Shown here: piece by piece, positions 23,629 to 31,864 of the stretch
Layout: each line of letters starts with the position of its first letter
Position numbering within the stretch: the stretch's first letter is position 1
Assembly: GCF_013034685.1 (NCBI RefSeq)
Contig: NZ_WQGO01000006.1
Span: forward strand, 248,001-312,000
Direction of reading: 5' to 3'
Origin: Ruegeria lacuscaerulensis
GTDB taxonomy: Bacteria; Pseudomonadota; Alphaproteobacteria; Rhodobacterales; Rhodobacteraceae
Length of the DNA stretch: 64,000 nt
Made by a program: the position numbers and the translations under genes
The notes under the pieces: generated by a model
Told to the model about the DNA's origin: nothing
Seen by the model: the letters and a program-made list of their open reading frames with translations, nothing else
The model's database searches: none

Positions 23629-24969
23629 TCACTGTCGCGCCAGCGTGGACCCGGCCCGTCGCAGGATCAGCTGCAGGTGGTTGAAGCTGTTCTTGATTCC
23701 ATCTGATTCAGATTTAGCAAAGAAAGCATCCAGTTCCTCATGCACCCGCACGGCCTGATCCAGCAGCGGGTCCGCGCCTTCGGAATACAGCCCTGCCTTG
23801 ATCATAACCTCGGATTGCTCATAGCTGCCGACCAGTTTGCGGGCCTCGGCGATCATTCGGTTTTCATCTTGGGTCGCCGCACCAGGCAGGCTGCGCGAGA
23901 CCGAGCGGCTGAGGTCGATGGCTGGGAAACGCCCGCGCTCGGCAATTTCGCGGCTCAGGACAATATGGCCGTCCAGCACGCCGCGCAGAATGTCGGCCAC
24001 GGGTTCGTCCATGTCCGATCCGGCCACCAGAACACTGAACACGGCGGTGATATCGCCCTGTTCCGCCGTCCCCGGTCCGGCGCGTTCGCATAGACCGGCG
24101 ATCAGCGGCGTGACCGACGGAGGGAAACCGCGAAGGGACGGGGATTCGCCCATGGCGACGGCGATTTCGCGATGCGCCTCGGCAAAGCGAGTGACCGAAT
24201 CGGCCAGAAACAGCACGTTCAGCCCCTGATCGCGCAGATATTCAGCCACCGACATCGCCGACCAGGCGCAGCGTCGGCGGGCCAGCGCGGACTGATCCGA
24301 GGTCGCGGCCACCACAACCGACCGTTTCATCCCCTCGGCCCCAAGCGCGTGTTCGACGAATTCATTCACCTCGCGCCCGCGTTCACCAACCAATGCGACG
24401 ACAACGGCATCCGCCTGCATCGACTTGGCCAGCGTGGCCAACAGCGTCGACTTGCCCACGCCCGAACCCGCGAACAACCCCACGCGCTGCCCCTGTACCA
24501 CCGGCAGCATGGTGTTGAGCATGGCCAGCCCGGTCTCCATCCGCGTGCCCAGCGGTTTGCGGGCGACGGCAGCGGGTGGGGCCTGCATGATGTCGCGATC
24601 CTGTGTGCCGGGCAGCAGAGGCTTGCCATCCAGTGGTTTCCCGAACGGATCAACCACCCGTCCAAGCCAATGCATCCCCGGCGCAAACTCAGGCGTCTGC
24701 TCTAGAATCACCCGGTCGCCCAGACAAACACCATCGGGCGCGGCCGCGGGCATCATATGAATCAAATCCGATTCGACATGCAGCACCTCCCCGCCCAGAT
24801 CCGAACCGCTGCGTCGCCGAAGGGTCAGGTGGTCGCCGATCCGTGCCTGCCCTTCAAGTCCTTGAATTTCAACAACTCCACGCGCCACGCTGGACACGCG
24901 CCCCATATGACGAACGGCGGAAAGACGGTCGAATTCGCATTTCAGCAAGCTTGGGTCGAGATCGGACAT
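23629..24969 (-). CDS. fliI: Flagellar export ATPase FliI
   Basis: FliI is the hexameric ATPase at the cytoplasmic face of the flagellar type III export gate. The 446-residue product has a beta-barrel N-domain (about 1-90), Walker A GLFAGSGVGKSTLL near residues 172-185, Walker B NVLFLADSVTRFAEAHREIA near 245-265, and a C-terminal helical region. The ATG at 24969 gives the family's usual length; the longer frame upstream has no support. Divergent from flgB. FliJ, its partner, may be the 127-residue gene at 29629-30012. Confidence 0.95.
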   Translation of the reverse strand: MSDLDPSLLKCEFDRLSAVRHMGRVSSVARGVVEIQGLEGQARIGDHLTLRRRSGSDLGGEVLHVESDLIHMMPAAAPDGVCLGDRVILEQTPEFAPGMHWLGRVVDPFGKPLDGKPLLPGTQDRDIMQAPPAAVARKPLGTRMETGLAMLNTMLPVVQGQRVGLFAGSGVGKSTLLATLAKSMQADAVVVALVGERGREVNEFVEHALGAEGMKRSVVVAATSDQSALARRRCAWSAMSVAEYLRDQGLNVLFLADSVTRFAEAHREIAVAMGESPSLRGFPPSVTPLIAGLCERAGPGTAEQGDITAVFSVLVAGSDMDEPVADILRGVLDGHIVLSREIAERGRFPAIDLSRSVSRSLPGAATQDENRMIAEARKLVGSYEQSEVMIKAGLYSEGADPLLDQAVRVHEELDAFFAKSESDGIKNSFNHLQLILRRAGSTLARQ

Positions 24970-25056
24970 CGTGGGTTCTCCAACGGGTTTCTGAAAACGG
25001 TTTCTAAAGGAATCGGGGTTAAGCCTTGATTGAAATTGATCGAGGGAGAAGCCCCG

Positions 25057-25443
25057 ATGTTCTATGACCTGAACGTCTTTAAGACAGCGCACGCAATGGC
25101 AACCCATGCCGGGCAACGGCAGGCAGTAGTTGCGCGCAACATGGCCAATGCGGATACGCCGGGCTACCAGCCTCGCGATCTTGAAGCCTTTAAAAAAGCA
25201 TTCGAAAAATCTGGGGGTGAGGTCGCGATGACCGCAACCCGAGCTGCGCATCTGAACGGTGCAAGCGCCCCGCAGCCCTGGGCCGAATATGATGTCGCGC
25301 CCTCGGGCGATCCCAATGGCAACGGCATCTCGGTTGAGGAAGAGATGTTCAAGGCGGTCGAGGTCAAGCGCCAGCATGACCGCGCGCTGACCATCTACAA
25401 ATCCTCGATGAACATCCTGCGCACCAGTCTTGGCCGGTCATAA
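25057..25443 (+). CDS. flgB: Flagellar proximal rod protein FlgB
   Basis: FlgB forms part of the proximal rod. The 128-residue product carries the rod signature VVARNMANADTPGYQPRDLEAF near residues 28-49 and the C-terminal motif RALTIYKSSMNILRTSLGRS. The ATG at 25057 has GAGGGAGA six to twelve bases upstream and gives the conserved N-terminus MFYDLNVFKTA. It opens the rightward nine-gene rod and ring operon (flgB-C-fliE-fliQ-flgF-G-A-H-fliL). A weak TTAA-N7-TTGA CtrA-like site (25019-25033) lies in the gap to fliI. Confidence 0.95.
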   Translation: MFYDLNVFKTAHAMATHAGQRQAVVARNMANADTPGYQPRDLEAFKKAFEKSGGEVAMTATRAAHLNGASAPQPWAEYDVAPSGDPNGNGISVEEEMFKAVEVKRQHDRALTIYKSSMNILRTSLGRS

Positions 25444-25455
25444 AGGGGTAGTGAG

Positions 25456-25842
25456 ATGAGTGATTTTTCCCATTCCCTTGCCGCCTCGACCAGCGCCCTG
25501 CGCGCGCAATCGGCGCGTCTGCGACACGTGTCCGAGAATATCTCGAACGCCGATACGCCGGGGTATCGCCGCAAGACTGTACCGTTCGAAACCGTGCAAA
25601 AAGACGGGCGTGAGGTGGTACAGGCCGGGAGGGTCAAGCTGGACCGCCGCGACGCGTCGCGCGTTTACGACCCCGGTCATCCGATGGCGGATAAGACCGG
25701 CCATTATCGCGGCTCGAATGTCGATCTGATGATCGAGATCGCCGACGCCCGCGAGGCACAGCGCAGTTACGAAGCCAATCTCAAGATGTTCGACCAGACA
25801 CGTCAGATGTCGTCGAGCCTGATGGAACTCCTCAGGAAATAA
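25456..25842 (+). CDS. flgC: Flagellar proximal rod protein FlgC
   Basis: FlgC is a rod subunit exported before rod completion. The 128-residue product has the motif RLRHVSENISNADTPGYRRK near residues 22-41 and ends with a conserved helix (AREAQRSYEANLKMFDQTRQ, then MSSSLMELLRK). AGTGAG precedes the ATG, twelve bases after flgB. Order flgB-flgC-fliE matches almost all flagellated bacteria, which makes this assignment secure. Confidence 0.95.
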   Translation: MSDFSHSLAASTSALRAQSARLRHVSENISNADTPGYRRKTVPFETVQKDGREVVQAGRVKLDRRDASRVYDPGHPMADKTGHYRGSNVDLMIEIADAREAQRSYEANLKMFDQTRQMSSSLMELLRK

Positions 25843-25853
25843 AGGACACCAGA

Positions 25854-26144
25854 ATGGATATCCGAGCCCTCAATGCTGCCCAGAACTATGCTGGCGCGCG
25901 CTCTGCAACGCAGGCCGATCCCGATCACGCCGGAATGGCGCAGGGATTGCGCAGCACGTTTCAGGATTTTGCCGCGACGCTGAAACAGTCCGAGGCCATC
26001 TCGCAGACCGCGATGACCGGCCAGGCTGATCCGCACGCGCTGGTGCAGGCGCTGGCGCAGACCGAACTGGCGGTCGAGACGGCCGTGGTCGTGCGCAACA
26101 AAGTGGTCGAGGCCTATCAGGAAATCCTGCGGATGCCGGTCTGA
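25854..26144 (+). CDS. fliE: Flagellar rod adapter FliE
   Basis: FliE couples the MS ring to the rod. The 96-residue product has a disordered N-terminus and the conserved C-terminal helix QALAQTELAVETAVVVRNKV, then YQEILRMPV. Length and position between flgC and fliQ are typical. AAAGGACACC lies upstream of the ATG, 11 bases after flgC. Confidence 0.93.
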   Translation: MDIRALNAAQNYAGARSATQADPDHAGMAQGLRSTFQDFAATLKQSEAISQTAMTGQADPHALVQALAQTELAVETAVVVRNKVVEAYQEILRMPV

Positions 26145-26148
26145 CGCG

Positions 26149-26421
26149 ATGCTCAGCGAAGGTCTGTTCTATGACATCGTGCGTCAGGCGCTGTGGGTCG
26201 CGGTGATCACCTCGGTCCCGATCCTGGCTGTGGCGTTGGTTTCGGGCCTGATCGTGGGCCTGTTCCAGGCGCTGACCTCGGTGCAGGAGATGACGCTGAC
26301 CTTCGTGCCCAAGCTGATCGCCATCGTCATCGTGTTCTGGATTTCCATGGGGTTCATGACCCAGACGCTGGTGACGTTTTTCACCACAACCCTTGTCCCG
26401 CTGATCGCCGGAGGTCGCTGA
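26149..26421 (+). CDS. fliQ: Flagellar export gate protein FliQ
   Basis: FliQ is an integral component of the type III export gate with FliP and FliR. The 90-residue product has two membrane segments (about residues 14-38 and 52-75), including FVPKLIAIVIVFWISMGFMT, the family's highly conserved block. It starts four bases after fliE and its stop shares one base with the flgF start. The other gate genes fliR, flhB and flhA lie in the leftward block about 5 kb on; fliP is not in the window. Confidence 0.95.
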   Translation: MLSEGLFYDIVRQALWVAVITSVPILAVALVSGLIVGLFQALTSVQEMTLTFVPKLIAIVIVFWISMGFMTQTLVTFFTTTLVPLIAGGR

Positions 26422-27131
26422 TGGATACCGCCTATACCACCTTGTCCCGCCAGTCGGGGCTGATGAACGAAATGCGGCTGGTGGCGAACAATATCGCCAA
26501 TGCCAACACCACCGGATACCGCGCGCAAGGCTTGGTGTTTTCCGAATTCGTGCGCGACATGCCCGGCAATCCGTCCTTGTCAATGGCGCGGGCCGAGGTG
26601 CGCAACACGTCATTGCAGCAAGGGGTTCTGACTGAGACTGGAGGCGATTTTGATTTCGCCATCGAAGGCGATGGATTCTTCATGGTCGAAACTCCGGCCG
26701 GCAATCGATTGACACGGGCAGGGGCGTTCTCGCCAAGCGCCGAGGGAGATTTGGTCACGATGGATGGCCACCGTGTGCTGGATAGCAACGGCGCGCCGGT
26801 TTTTGTACCCCCCGACGCGGCCTCGATCGACGTCGGCAGCGATGGCACACTCAGTATTGAGGGGCAATTGCTGGGACAGCTTGGTGTCTACCGGGTCGAA
26901 GATCCCAAGTCCCTGGTGCGCGAAGGCAGCACGCAGTTCCGTAGCGAAGGCGACGTAGTGCCGATCGAAGAGCCGGTTATCGTTCATCGCTTTCTCGAAG
27001 GGTCCAACGTCAACGCGATCGAACAAGTGACACGGCTGGTCGAAATCCAGCGCGCCTACGAGCTGGGCCAGAGCTTTCTTGAAACCGAAGACGAACGGGT
27101 GCGTGGCGCGCTCAAGGCGCTGATGCGCTGA
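26421..27131 (+). CDS. flgF: Flagellar proximal rod protein FlgF
   Basis: FlgF is a proximal rod subunit. The 236-residue product begins MDTAYTTLSRQSGLMNEMRL with NNIANANTTGYRAQGLVFSE, and has the mid-domain motif GDFDFAIEGDGFFMVETPAG near residues 74-93 and the C-terminal LVEIQRAYELGQSFLETEDE. The ATG at 26421 overlaps the fliQ stop by one base and has GGAGG upstream; the longer frame is a shadow. It directly precedes flgG, the usual order. Confidence 0.93.
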   Translation: MDTAYTTLSRQSGLMNEMRLVANNIANANTTGYRAQGLVFSEFVRDMPGNPSLSMARAEVRNTSLQQGVLTETGGDFDFAIEGDGFFMVETPAGNRLTRAGAFSPSAEGDLVTMDGHRVLDSNGAPVFVPPDAASIDVGSDGTLSIEGQLLGQLGVYRVEDPKSLVREGSTQFRSEGDVVPIEEPVIVHRFLEGSNVNAIEQVTRLVEIQRAYELGQSFLETEDERVRGALKALMR

Positions 27132-27152
27132 CTTTAGAACGGAGGATCTGAC

Positions 27153-27938
27153 ATGCGGGCATTGAAAATCGCAGCGACGGGTATGACCGCGCAGCAGATG
27201 CGGGTTGAGACGATCTCGAACAACCTCGCGAATATGAACACCACCGGCTACAACGCGCGGCGGGCTGAATTTGCCGATCTGCACTATCAGCAGATGGCGC
27301 GGGCCGGGTCGGTGAATGCCAATGACGGCACGCTTTTGCCGACGGGTATTCAGTTGGGGCTTGGCGTCCGACCCGCTGCCGTAACGGTGCAACTTGCGCA
27401 AGGTGCGTTGTCGGCGACGGGCAGCGATCTGGATGTGGCGATCGAAGGGCGTGGGTATCTGGAGGTGACGTTGCCCAACGGTCAGTCTGCCTTTACCCGC
27501 GACGGTAGCCTTAAGCGGTCAGCCGAGGGTCTGATTGTCACCTCGGACGGGTTCGCCGTTGCGCCCGAGATTACAATCCCCGACGACGCGCGCTCAATCT
27601 CGATCAACGCAGCGGGCGAGGTCTACGCCTATTTCGACGATGCCGCCGAAGGGCAGCTGCTGGGTGAATTCACCCTGGCAAGTTTTTCAAATGCCAAAGG
27701 CTTAGAGGCCATCGGCAGTAACCTGTTCAAAGAGACCGAAGCTTCGGGCGCACCAGTTGTCGGATCTCCGGGCGAGGATGGCCTGGGCACGCTGCGACAG
27801 GGCTATCTTGAGGACAGTTCCGTCGACGCCGTGCGCGAGGTCACCGAACTGATCGAAGCCCAGCGGGGATACGAGATGAACGCCAAGGTGATCTCGGCCG
27901 TCGATCAGATGATGGGCGCAACCACACAGGTGCGCTGA
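27153..27938 (+). CDS. flgG: Flagellar distal rod protein FlgG
   Basis: FlgG forms the distal rod. The 261-residue length is the standard size. It starts MRALKIAATGMTAQQMRVET, continues with ISNNLANMNTTGYNARRAEF, has GSDLDVAIEGRGYLEVTLPN near residues 90-109, and ends VTELIEAQRGYEMNAKVIS and DQMMGATTQ. All are signature blocks of FlgG. CGGAGG lies nine bases before the ATG. Its stop shares one base with the flgA start. Confidence 0.97.
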   Translation: MRALKIAATGMTAQQMRVETISNNLANMNTTGYNARRAEFADLHYQQMARAGSVNANDGTLLPTGIQLGLGVRPAAVTVQLAQGALSATGSDLDVAIEGRGYLEVTLPNGQSAFTRDGSLKRSAEGLIVTSDGFAVAPEITIPDDARSISINAAGEVYAYFDDAAEGQLLGEFTLASFSNAKGLEAIGSNLFKETEASGAPVVGSPGEDGLGTLRQGYLEDSSVDAVREVTELIEAQRGYEMNAKVISAVDQMMGATTQVR

Positions 27939-28354
27939 TGCGGGTATTGCTTTTTATTCTTGTGATGGCCGGACCCTGCGCGGCGATGGCCGATATTGTT
28001 GTCCCGACCCGTACGATCCGCGCGAAAGAGATCATCGCGGCCGCCGATCTGGCCACCAAGGAACAGGACATACCCGGGGCGATTTCCAACCCGGACGTGC
28101 TGGTTGGGCAGGAGGCACGCGTGGCGCTCTATCCCGGCCGTCCCATTCGCGCGGGCGATTTCGGACCGCCAGCAATCGTCGACCGCAATGATCTGGTGGT
28201 TCTGATTTTTGATCGCCAACCGCTGTCGATCACTGCCGAAGGGCGCGCGTTGGGCCGTGGGGCTGTGGGCGATCGCATTCGGGTGATGAACCTGTCGTCC
28301 CGAACCACCGTGACCGGCTTTATCCGAACCGACGGACAAATCGAGGTGAAATGA
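27938..28354 (+). CDS. flgA: Flagellar P-ring assembly chaperone FlgA
   Basis: FlgA escorts FlgI in the periplasm for P-ring assembly. The 138-residue product has a signal peptide (MRVLLFILVMAGPCAAMA) and a SAF-type domain with TRTIRAKEIIAAADLATKEQ and LYPGRPIRAGDF, and ends with VMNLSSRTTVTGFIRTDGQI. It is the short form of FlgA found in many Alphaproteobacteria. It overlaps flgG by one base and flgH by four, so translation is coupled. Confidence 0.93.
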   Translation: MRVLLFILVMAGPCAAMADIVVPTRTIRAKEIIAAADLATKEQDIPGAISNPDVLVGQEARVALYPGRPIRAGDFGPPAIVDRNDLVVLIFDRQPLSITAEGRALGRGAVGDRIRVMNLSSRTTVTGFIRTDGQIEVK

Positions 28355-29085
28355 TGTCAGTATATACCAAATCACTCCTACTGGGCGCGTTGGTTCTGAC
28401 CGCCTGTGGCCGCGTCGATCACCTGGGTAAACCCCCCAGCTTCACACCCAATGAGGATTCGCCCGAACATGTCGCCATGCTTTGGCCCGGCCTGCCACTG
28501 CATACGCAGCCCCAACGCACGGTCGATCAATCGTCGCTGTGGACGGGCGGGCAGCAATCGCTGCTGGGCGATCAGCGGGCGATCAAGAAAGGCGATATCC
28601 TGACGGTCGTGATCGAGTTGGATGAAAAAGCCGAGATTTCCAACGACACCAACCGGTCCCGCGCGGGATCTGAAAGCCTTTCGGTGCCCGGTCTGTTCGG
28701 GCTGCCGCAAAGAGCGGCAGAGCAACTGCCCGAAGGCGCCTCCTTGGATGAGGCGGTGTCGATTGATTCAGCCTCCAACAGTCGCGGCAAAGGGTCGGTA
28801 AAGCGCAAAGAGAAACTGACGCTGCGCGTTGCAGCAACCGTGATTGATGTGCTGCCCAATGGCGTATTGGCCATCTCGGGTTCGCAGGAATTACGGGTGA
28901 ATTTCGAACTGCGCGAGCTGCTGGTAACCGGCTATGTGCGCCCGCAGGATATCTCGCGCCAGAACGAAATCACGTATGACAAGATTGCCTCTGCGCGGGT
29001 GTCCTATGGGGGGCGCGGTCAGATTACCGATGTGCAGCAGCCGCGCTATGGGCAGCAGGTTCTAGACACTCTTCTACCGTTTTGA
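28351..29085 (+). CDS. flgH: Flagellar L-ring lipoprotein FlgH
   Basis: FlgH forms the outer-membrane L ring. The 244-residue product has a lipobox LVLTAC (Cys about residue 20), then SLWTGGQQSLLGDQRAIKKG and DILTVVIELDEKAEISNDTN, and the conserved C-terminal block ELRVNFELRELLVTGYVRPQ, then DISRQNEITYDKIASARVSY. Two adjacent ATGs (28351, 28354) are possible starts; either keeps the signal. Overlaps flgA by four bases. Confidence 0.96.
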   Translation: MMSVYTKSLLLGALVLTACGRVDHLGKPPSFTPNEDSPEHVAMLWPGLPLHTQPQRTVDQSSLWTGGQQSLLGDQRAIKKGDILTVVIELDEKAEISNDTNRSRAGSESLSVPGLFGLPQRAAEQLPEGASLDEAVSIDSASNSRGKGSVKRKEKLTLRVAATVIDVLPNGVLAISGSQELRVNFELRELLVTGYVRPQDISRQNEITYDKIASARVSYGGRGQITDVQQPRYGQQVLDTLLPF

Positions 29086-29095
29086 GGGTTGATTG

Positions 29096-29623
29096 ATGAA
29101 AAAACTGATCCCCGTTTTCTTTCTGTTGGCAGGCCTTGGCGTAGGTGTCGGGGCCGGGCTTTTCCTCGCCCCATCCGACGCGCCCGCACAAGAGGGCAAG
29201 GAATATGCGTCCGCGGAAAAGGAGCCCAAGGACAAAAAGGCCAAAGATGAGAAACCCAAACCGAAGTCCAAAACGTCGGAGAAAGACGACAAGAGCAGCG
29301 ATGTGGAATATCTGAAACTGACCAAACAGTTTGTGATACCAGTTGTTGAAGCCGAGCGCATTTCGGCCATGGTAACGATGTCCGTTAGTCTTGAGGCTAA
29401 ACCGGGCATGACCGACACTTTCTATGCCATAGAGCCGAAATTGCGCGACCGCTTCCTGCAAGTTCTGTTCGATCACGCGAACACAGGTGGGTTTGACGGC
29501 AATTTCACCACTTCGGAAAATCTGGACACGCTGCGTAAGTCCTTGTTGGAAGTGGCGCAGAAAGACCTGGGCAAGGAAATCTCGAACGTGATGATCCTGA
29601 GCGTGAACCGGCAGGATGCCTGA
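29096..29623 (+). CDS. fliL: Flagellar basal body-associated protein FliL
   Basis: FliL is a single-pass membrane protein that surrounds the stator and supports torque. The 175-residue product has an N-terminal membrane anchor (residues 3-22, LIPVFFLLAGLGVGVGAGLF), a highly charged linker (about 35-65, repeated Lys-Asp-Glu) and a stomatin-like periplasmic domain ending RKSLLEVAQKDLGKEISNVM. The ATG at 29096 is preferred to the TTG one codon upstream. It ends the rightward block; five bases separate its stop from that of the leftward FliJ-like gene. Confidence 0.88.
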   Translation: MKKLIPVFFLLAGLGVGVGAGLFLAPSDAPAQEGKEYASAEKEPKDKKAKDEKPKPKSKTSEKDDKSSDVEYLKLTKQFVIPVVEAERISAMVTMSVSLEAKPGMTDTFYAIEPKLRDRFLQVLFDHANTGGFDGNFTTSENLDTLRKSLLEVAQKDLGKEISNVMILSVNRQDA

Positions 29624-29628
29624 GCGCA

Positions 29629-30012
29629 TTAAGGTATCTGTTTCTTCTGCAAAGCGCGGCGTCGGTTTTCCGTTTCGATATCAGACAGCCGGGTAACCGC
29701 CTGCTGGCGCCCAAACGCGGAGCGCAACGCGTCCAGAGCTGCAAGCTTTTGCGATCTCACCCGCGCCAGTTCCATGTTCAACTGACGACGGGTATTGGAT
29801 TCCCACCCATGCCACAGGATATCTGTTCCGGTGACACGATATCCTTCGGTGTCGTTGGTATCCCAGCGCGTTTGCCGAACTTGACCGTCCAATCGTGCCA
29901 GCTGGTTTTGGATACGGATCTCGGCCTGCAAGATGGGTGCCAGGGCTTGATGCTCTTTCTGGAAGAGTGCGTCTGTGGCTATTTGCAAGTTTGAAAGCTT
30001 TTGGCGTTTCAT
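29629..30012 (-). CDS. Flagellar cluster coiled-coil protein, FliJ-like candidate
   Basis: The 127-residue product (starting MKRQKLSNLQIATDALFQKE) is soluble, helical and charged, with two long helices around a short central break (about residues 50-70), the shape and length of FliJ, the export ATPase stalk. Sequence similarity to known FliJ is not obvious by eye, so the name is inferred from context: the last gene of flhA-fliR-flhB, overlapping the flhB stop by one base. No other fliJ candidate is in the cluster. Confidence 0.55.
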   Translation of the reverse strand: MKRQKLSNLQIATDALFQKEHQALAPILQAEIRIQNQLARLDGQVRQTRWDTNDTEGYRVTGTDILWHGWESNTRRQLNMELARVRSQKLAALDALRSAFGRQQAVTRLSDIETENRRRALQKKQIP

Positions 30013-31094
30013 CAAATCTGCCCTTTTGCTTTTTTGCGCATTGCCTCGGCAAACCGAATAGCCGCAGCGACGGGTTTATAGTGTTCCTCTGCAATCTCCT
30101 GCCCGATCTCGACGGTCGCGTGCAGCGCGCGCGCGGTTGGCGGGTCCGAGTGTATTGGAACGCCCGCTGTTCCAGCCGTCGATCGAATGGCGGCTGCGAC
30201 CTCGTCCACGCCCTTGGCAACACAGACCGGGGCCGAGCCGGCGGCCCGCGACCACTTTAGCGCGACTGCAAAATGGGTTGGGTTGACAACAACCACATCT
30301 GCCTTGGGCACGTCCGCCATCATCTGATTTGTCGCGATCTCTTGCGCGCGCTGGCGGCGCTGCTGTTTGACATGCGGATCGCCCTCGGCGTCCTTGGTTT
30401 CGTCCTGAATTTCTTTGCGCGACATCCGGTTTTTGCGGATATGCTCGGCATATTGCCAAAGGTAATCCACCGCTCCGATCGCGAGAGCCACGGCGACGAC
30501 GATAAACAGGAACCGAAACAACAAATTCATCATCAAAAGCAAAGATGCCTTGGCCGGTGCCGCGCTGGCTGACAAGATCTGGTCCAGATTGGCGCGCAGA
30601 AACAGGGCAAGGCAGGTGCCGTAGATCACCAGTTTCACAAAGCTCTTGGCAAATTCGAACAGACCGCCACGCCCGAACTTGTTCTTGGCGTTGGATGGGA
30701 TCGAAATACGCGAGAGTTTGGGCTTCAGCTTGCTAGGCGCAAAAATCAGGGCCCGCTGGGCAATCAGGCAGAGCAATACGGCCGCGGCGGGCAGGGCGAA
30801 CAGGATGGACATCGCCACCAGAGCGGTTTGTAGTAGCCCAGCGACCGGATTGACGGCTGGACCCTCGATCAACAATTCTGACAAGTCGCTGGCTTGATCG
30901 ACCAGAACGACAAATAGTGTCCCCATTTGCTGGACGCCATAACTGCCTGCGGCCAGCAGAGCCACCAGTAACCCCGAATAGGCCGCGACAACCGACAGGT
31001 CGTTAGACTTGGCAACTTCGCCCTTCTCGCGTGCTTTCTGAAGCTTCTGTGGCGTTGGCTCGAATGACTTGTCACTGTCGTCATCACTGCTCAT
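30012..31094 (-). CDS. flhB: Flagellar export switch protein FlhB
   Basis: FlhB switches export specificity from hook to filament. The 360-residue product has an acidic, charged N-terminus (SSDDDSDKSFEPTPQKLQKA), four membrane segments (about 30-215) and a cytoplasmic domain with the autocleavage motif NPTH (VVVNPTHFAVALKW, about residue 270). Cleavage site intact. It follows fliR with a four-base overlap and is followed by the FliJ-like gene with a one-base overlap. Confidence 0.95.
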   Translation of the reverse strand: MSSDDDSDKSFEPTPQKLQKAREKGEVAKSNDLSVVAAYSGLLVALLAAGSYGVQQMGTLFVVLVDQASDLSELLIEGPAVNPVAGLLQTALVAMSILFALPAAAVLLCLIAQRALIFAPSKLKPKLSRISIPSNAKNKFGRGGLFEFAKSFVKLVIYGTCLALFLRANLDQILSASAAPAKASLLLMMNLLFRFLFIVVAVALAIGAVDYLWQYAEHIRKNRMSRKEIQDETKDAEGDPHVKQQRRQRAQEIATNQMMADVPKADVVVVNPTHFAVALKWSRAAGSAPVCVAKGVDEVAAAIRSTAGTAGVPIHSDPPTARALHATVEIGQEIAEEHYKPVAAAIRFAEAMRKKAKGQI

Positions 31095-31864
31095 CTGCTG
31101 GCTCCGACCGGGTTGACGATGAAGGAAAACAGCGCGTCGGCCCAGACCGACAAGATCAAAGGCGTGCCGGCAAACAACAGGAACAGACCGGCAAAGGTAA
31201 TCGCGGGGGCGCCGACAAAAGCCACCATAAGCTGTGGCATGGCGCGGTTGATCACGCCCAGCGCGAGGTTATAGATCAATGATGCGATGACGAACGGCAT
31301 GGCGAGGCTGAAGGCAAGGCTGAAACTGCGCGCGATCCGCTGCACGCCCCATTCCGACAGGTCCGAGGCTGCTGGGGCCACGCCCATCGGAAACAGCATG
31401 TAGCTGTGGATCAGGAATTGCGCGACGTGAACATGCAGCCCCAGCAATACAGCCAGGGTCAGGCCGGCCAGGGTGAGCATGTAGCCCATAGCCGGAACCG
31501 GGTCAGCGGCCGCGCCACCCAGGATCTGGGACAGAGAGGTCGCTTGCGCGGCGATAGAGCCGGCGGTTTGCAGGGCCAGCACGAAAAGTCGCAACCCCAG
31601 CCCCAGTGCCACGCCGACCAATATCTCGGTCACGATAAGCCGTACCATCGGCAGTAGGCCGGGGGACGGGATTGGTGCCGGGGTGGCAGGCAGGATGATC
31701 AGTGTGAACGCCACCGAGATGCCCAGTTTTACGCGGGTCGGAATGCTGCGCTCGCCAAATGCGGGCAGCAGAGAAACCAGTGCAGAGACACGCAGGAACA
31801 CGGCAAAGAGGTGCCACAGCCCATCCCCCAATTGAGGTAGAAGCTCGGGTGGCAGGGCGATCAC
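31091..31864 (-). CDS. fliR: Flagellar export gate protein FliR
   Basis: FliR is an integral export-gate protein. The 257-residue product starts VIALPPELLPQLGDGLWHLF and has about six hydrophobic segments with FGERSIPTRVKLGISVAFTL and GVALGLGLRLFVLALQTAGS, typical FliR blocks. I chose the GTG at 31864, in a GTGA overlap with the flhA stop; the long frame upstream is shadow sequence. Length matches the family (about 260). Confidence 0.93.
   Translation of the reverse strand: MIALPPELLPQLGDGLWHLFAVFLRVSALVSLLPAFGERSIPTRVKLGISVAFTLIILPATPAPIPSPGLLPMVRLIVTEILVGVALGLGLRLFVLALQTAGSIAAQATSLSQILGGAAADPVPAMGYMLTLAGLTLAVLLGLHVHVAQFLIHSYMLFPMGVAPAASDLSEWGVQRIARSFSLAFSLAMPFVIASLIYNLALGVINRAMPQLMVAFVGAPAITFAGLFLLFAGTPLILSVWADALFSFIVNPVGASR

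Noticed and set aside
17705-29640. Sigma-54 (-24/-12) promoters in the flagellar cluster
   Set aside because: I looked for TGGCAC-N5-TTGC in the gaps before flgE, motB, fliI and flgB and saw none; CtrA-like boxes are present instead.
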